Shown here one piece after another: positions 4,883-6,113 of a stretch of 6,113 nucleotides of DNA (the stretch's first letter is position 1; every line of letters starts with the position of its first letter). The stretch lies in contig JAFZQP010000046.1 in NCBI GenBank assembly GCA_017620345.1, positions 1 through 6,113 of the forward strand, in the 5' to 3' direction. Both the position numbers and the translations under genes were made by a program. This stretch comes from Lachnospiraceae bacterium (lineage in GTDB: Bacteria > Bacillota_A > Clostridia > Lachnospirales > Lachnospiraceae). Under the pieces are notes generated by a model. It was not told the origin of the DNA, did not search any database, and was given only the letters and a program-made list of their open reading frames with translations.

Positions 4883-6067
4883 CTATAATATGAACTGTTT
4901 CTTTCCTTCCGTAAGATCTCTCCAGATCGGCGAAAAGCTTCTTAAATATTCCACAACTTCCTTAACATTTTTTATTATCTCATCGATCTCACTGTCAGTA
5001 ATGTCTTCTCCGAGAGTGAGTCTTAATGATCCGTGTGCCACGTCATGAGGCCTTCCTATCGCAAGAAGGACATGGCTCGGATCAAGAGATCCTGACGTGC
5101 ATGCGCTTCCCGAGGACGCCTGTATTCCCTTATCATCAAGCAGGAGCAGAAGTGATTCTCCCTCTATTCCTTCAAAACAGAAATTCACGTTTCCGGGAAG
5201 TCTTCTCTTTTCATCTCCGTTTAAAGCGCAGTGCGGTATCTGCCGAAGACCCGCGATGAGTCTGTCCCGCTTTTTTGTAAGATCAGCCCCGTTTTTTTCG
5301 AGTCCCGAATATGCTTCCTTCAAAGCCACAGACATCGCTGCGATACCCGGAACATTTTCCGTTCCTCCTCTTTTTCCTTTTTCCTGTGCTCCGCCCTGTA
5401 TTACATTGGTAAGTCGTATCCCCTTTTTTGCATACAGAAATCCGACTCCCTTTGGTCCGTGATATTTATGTGCTGACGAAGACAGCAGATCGATGTTATC
5501 TTCCCTCACATTAACCGGTATATGACCTATTGCCTGAACCGCATCGGTATGAAACAGTACGTTCTTTTCGCGGCAAATCTTTCCTATATCCCGGATCGGC
5601 TGGATCGTTCCTATCTCATTGTTGGCATACATTACACTGACAAGACAAGTGTCGGGACGGATCGCCTTTTCGACTTCATCTGCCGTGACTATTCCGTTCT
5701 CATGAACATCAAGAAGCGTTATGTCAAAGCCTTCCTCTTTCAGTTTATCAAGGGTATGAAGCACTGCGTGGTGCTCAAATGCCGTTGAGATTATATGTTT
5801 TTTCCCGTCTCTTTCTCCGAGTCTTGCTGCGGATATGATCGCCTGGTTATCCGCTTCACTGCCTCCCGAAGTAAACAGTATCTCCCTGGGATCTGCCCCG
5901 ATGACCTCTGCTATATCCGCTCTGGCATCTTCAATCACGGTTTTTGCCTTCTGACCGGTCTCATACAGACTTGACGGGTTTCCGTATGTTTCGTTCATAT
6001 GGAAGATCATCGTCTCTATGGCAGCAGCACTCATCTTTGTTGTGGCTGCGTTATCAGCGTATATCAT
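4883..6067 (-). CDS. nifS: Cysteine desulfurase, NifS/IscS family
   Basis: This 394-residue PLP enzyme converts L-cysteine to alanine and passes the sulfur as persulfide to acceptors such as the adjacent NifU-like scaffold. Visible landmarks are YADNAATT (3-10), TSGGSEADN (66-74), the His99-His100 pair (FEHH) that stacks on PLP, Asp175 and Gln178 (HTDAVQ), the PLP lysine Lys201 (SSAHKYHGPKG) and RGGTENV (233-239). Catalytic Cys323 is in ASSGSACTSGSLDPSHVL, the loop type of the NifS/IscS group rather than the SufS group. The start places YADNAATT at the N-terminus as in homologues; AGAAAGGG lies about 9 bases upstream. It probably forms an operon with nifU. The 46 bases before it (6068-6113) contain no recognisable feature; the previous gene may end there. 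Confidence 0.96.
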   Translation of the reverse strand: MIYADNAATTKMSAAAIETMIFHMNETYGNPSSLYETGQKAKTVIEDARADIAEVIGADPREILFTSGGSEADNQAIISAARLGERDGKKHIISTAFEHHAVLHTLDKLKEEGFDITLLDVHENGIVTADEVEKAIRPDTCLVSVMYANNEIGTIQPIRDIGKICREKNVLFHTDAVQAIGHIPVNVREDNIDLLSSSAHKYHGPKGVGFLYAKKGIRLTNVIQGGAQEKGKRGGTENVPGIAAMSVALKEAYSGLEKNGADLTKKRDRLIAGLRQIPHCALNGDEKRRLPGNVNFCFEGIEGESLLLLLDDKGIQASSGSACTSGSLDPSHVLLAIGRPHDVAHGSLRLTLGEDITDSEIDEIIKNVKEVVEYLRSFSPIWRDLTEGKKQFIL

Positions 6068-6113
6068 TGTCTATGCCCTTTCTGCACATCCTGTTATCAT
6101 GCGCCTTCGATTA

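Noticed and set aside
6071..6113. C-terminus of an upstream gene (open frame ending ERA-stop, 3 bases before nifS; another frame ends at 6097)
   Set aside because: Only 13 residues are visible and two frames are possible; the sequence cannot be assigned to any family.

Overview
All recognisable genes lie on the minus strand, and together they form a sulfur-amino-acid locus. The organism looks like a low-to-mid-GC Firmicute of class Clostridia, possibly Lachnospiraceae. The reasons are the protein style (NifS/NifU pair without HscA-type features, TcyABC-like transporter with a DEVT Walker B variant), strong GGAGG ribosome binding sites and consensus TTGACA promoters. The taxonomic placement is inference.

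In the direction of transcription (high to low coordinates): (1) cysteine desulfurase NifS/IscS-like (6067-4883) and its Fe-S scaffold NifU/IscU-like (4857-4474). (2) A regulatory gap (about 4472-4132) with promoter P1, a 36-residue leader ORF carrying a Met/Cys codon run (core MCMCCCMCR), and a terminator/antiterminator pair. (3) A four-gene ABC importer operon: a lipoprotein in which a polar-amino-acid/cystine-type binding domain is fused to an NlpA/MetQ-type methionine-binding domain, then two HisM-type permeases and an ATPase (4131-358). (4) A second regulatory gap (about 357-20) with the same architecture: promoter P2, a 39-residue leader ORF with core CMCWRML, and an antiterminator/terminator. 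(5) The first six codons of a downstream gene (19-1), whose N-terminus MSDYRF resembles clostridial O-acetylhomoserine sulfhydrylase (MetY).

The most interesting content is the pair of related cis-regulatory modules. Each has a promoter sharing an identical CCTATTGACAT block, a good Shine-Dalgarno, and a leader peptide with Cys and Met codons ending in R-M-L-x-S-R-A. The S-R-A codons are also the first strand of an antiterminator: CTCCCGGGC is perfectly complementary to GCCCGGGAG, the 5' arm of a downstream Rho-independent terminator. This is the layout expected for ribosome-mediated attenuation responding to cysteine (and perhaps methionine) supply. It sits in front of an importer that itself appears built to bind both cystine-like and methionine-like ligands, and in front of a probable homocysteine/methionine synthesis gene. 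No T-box or S-box (SAM) riboswitch was recognised, although these commonly control such genes in Firmicutes. The regulation model is inferred from sequence; the ORFs and complementarities are directly visible.
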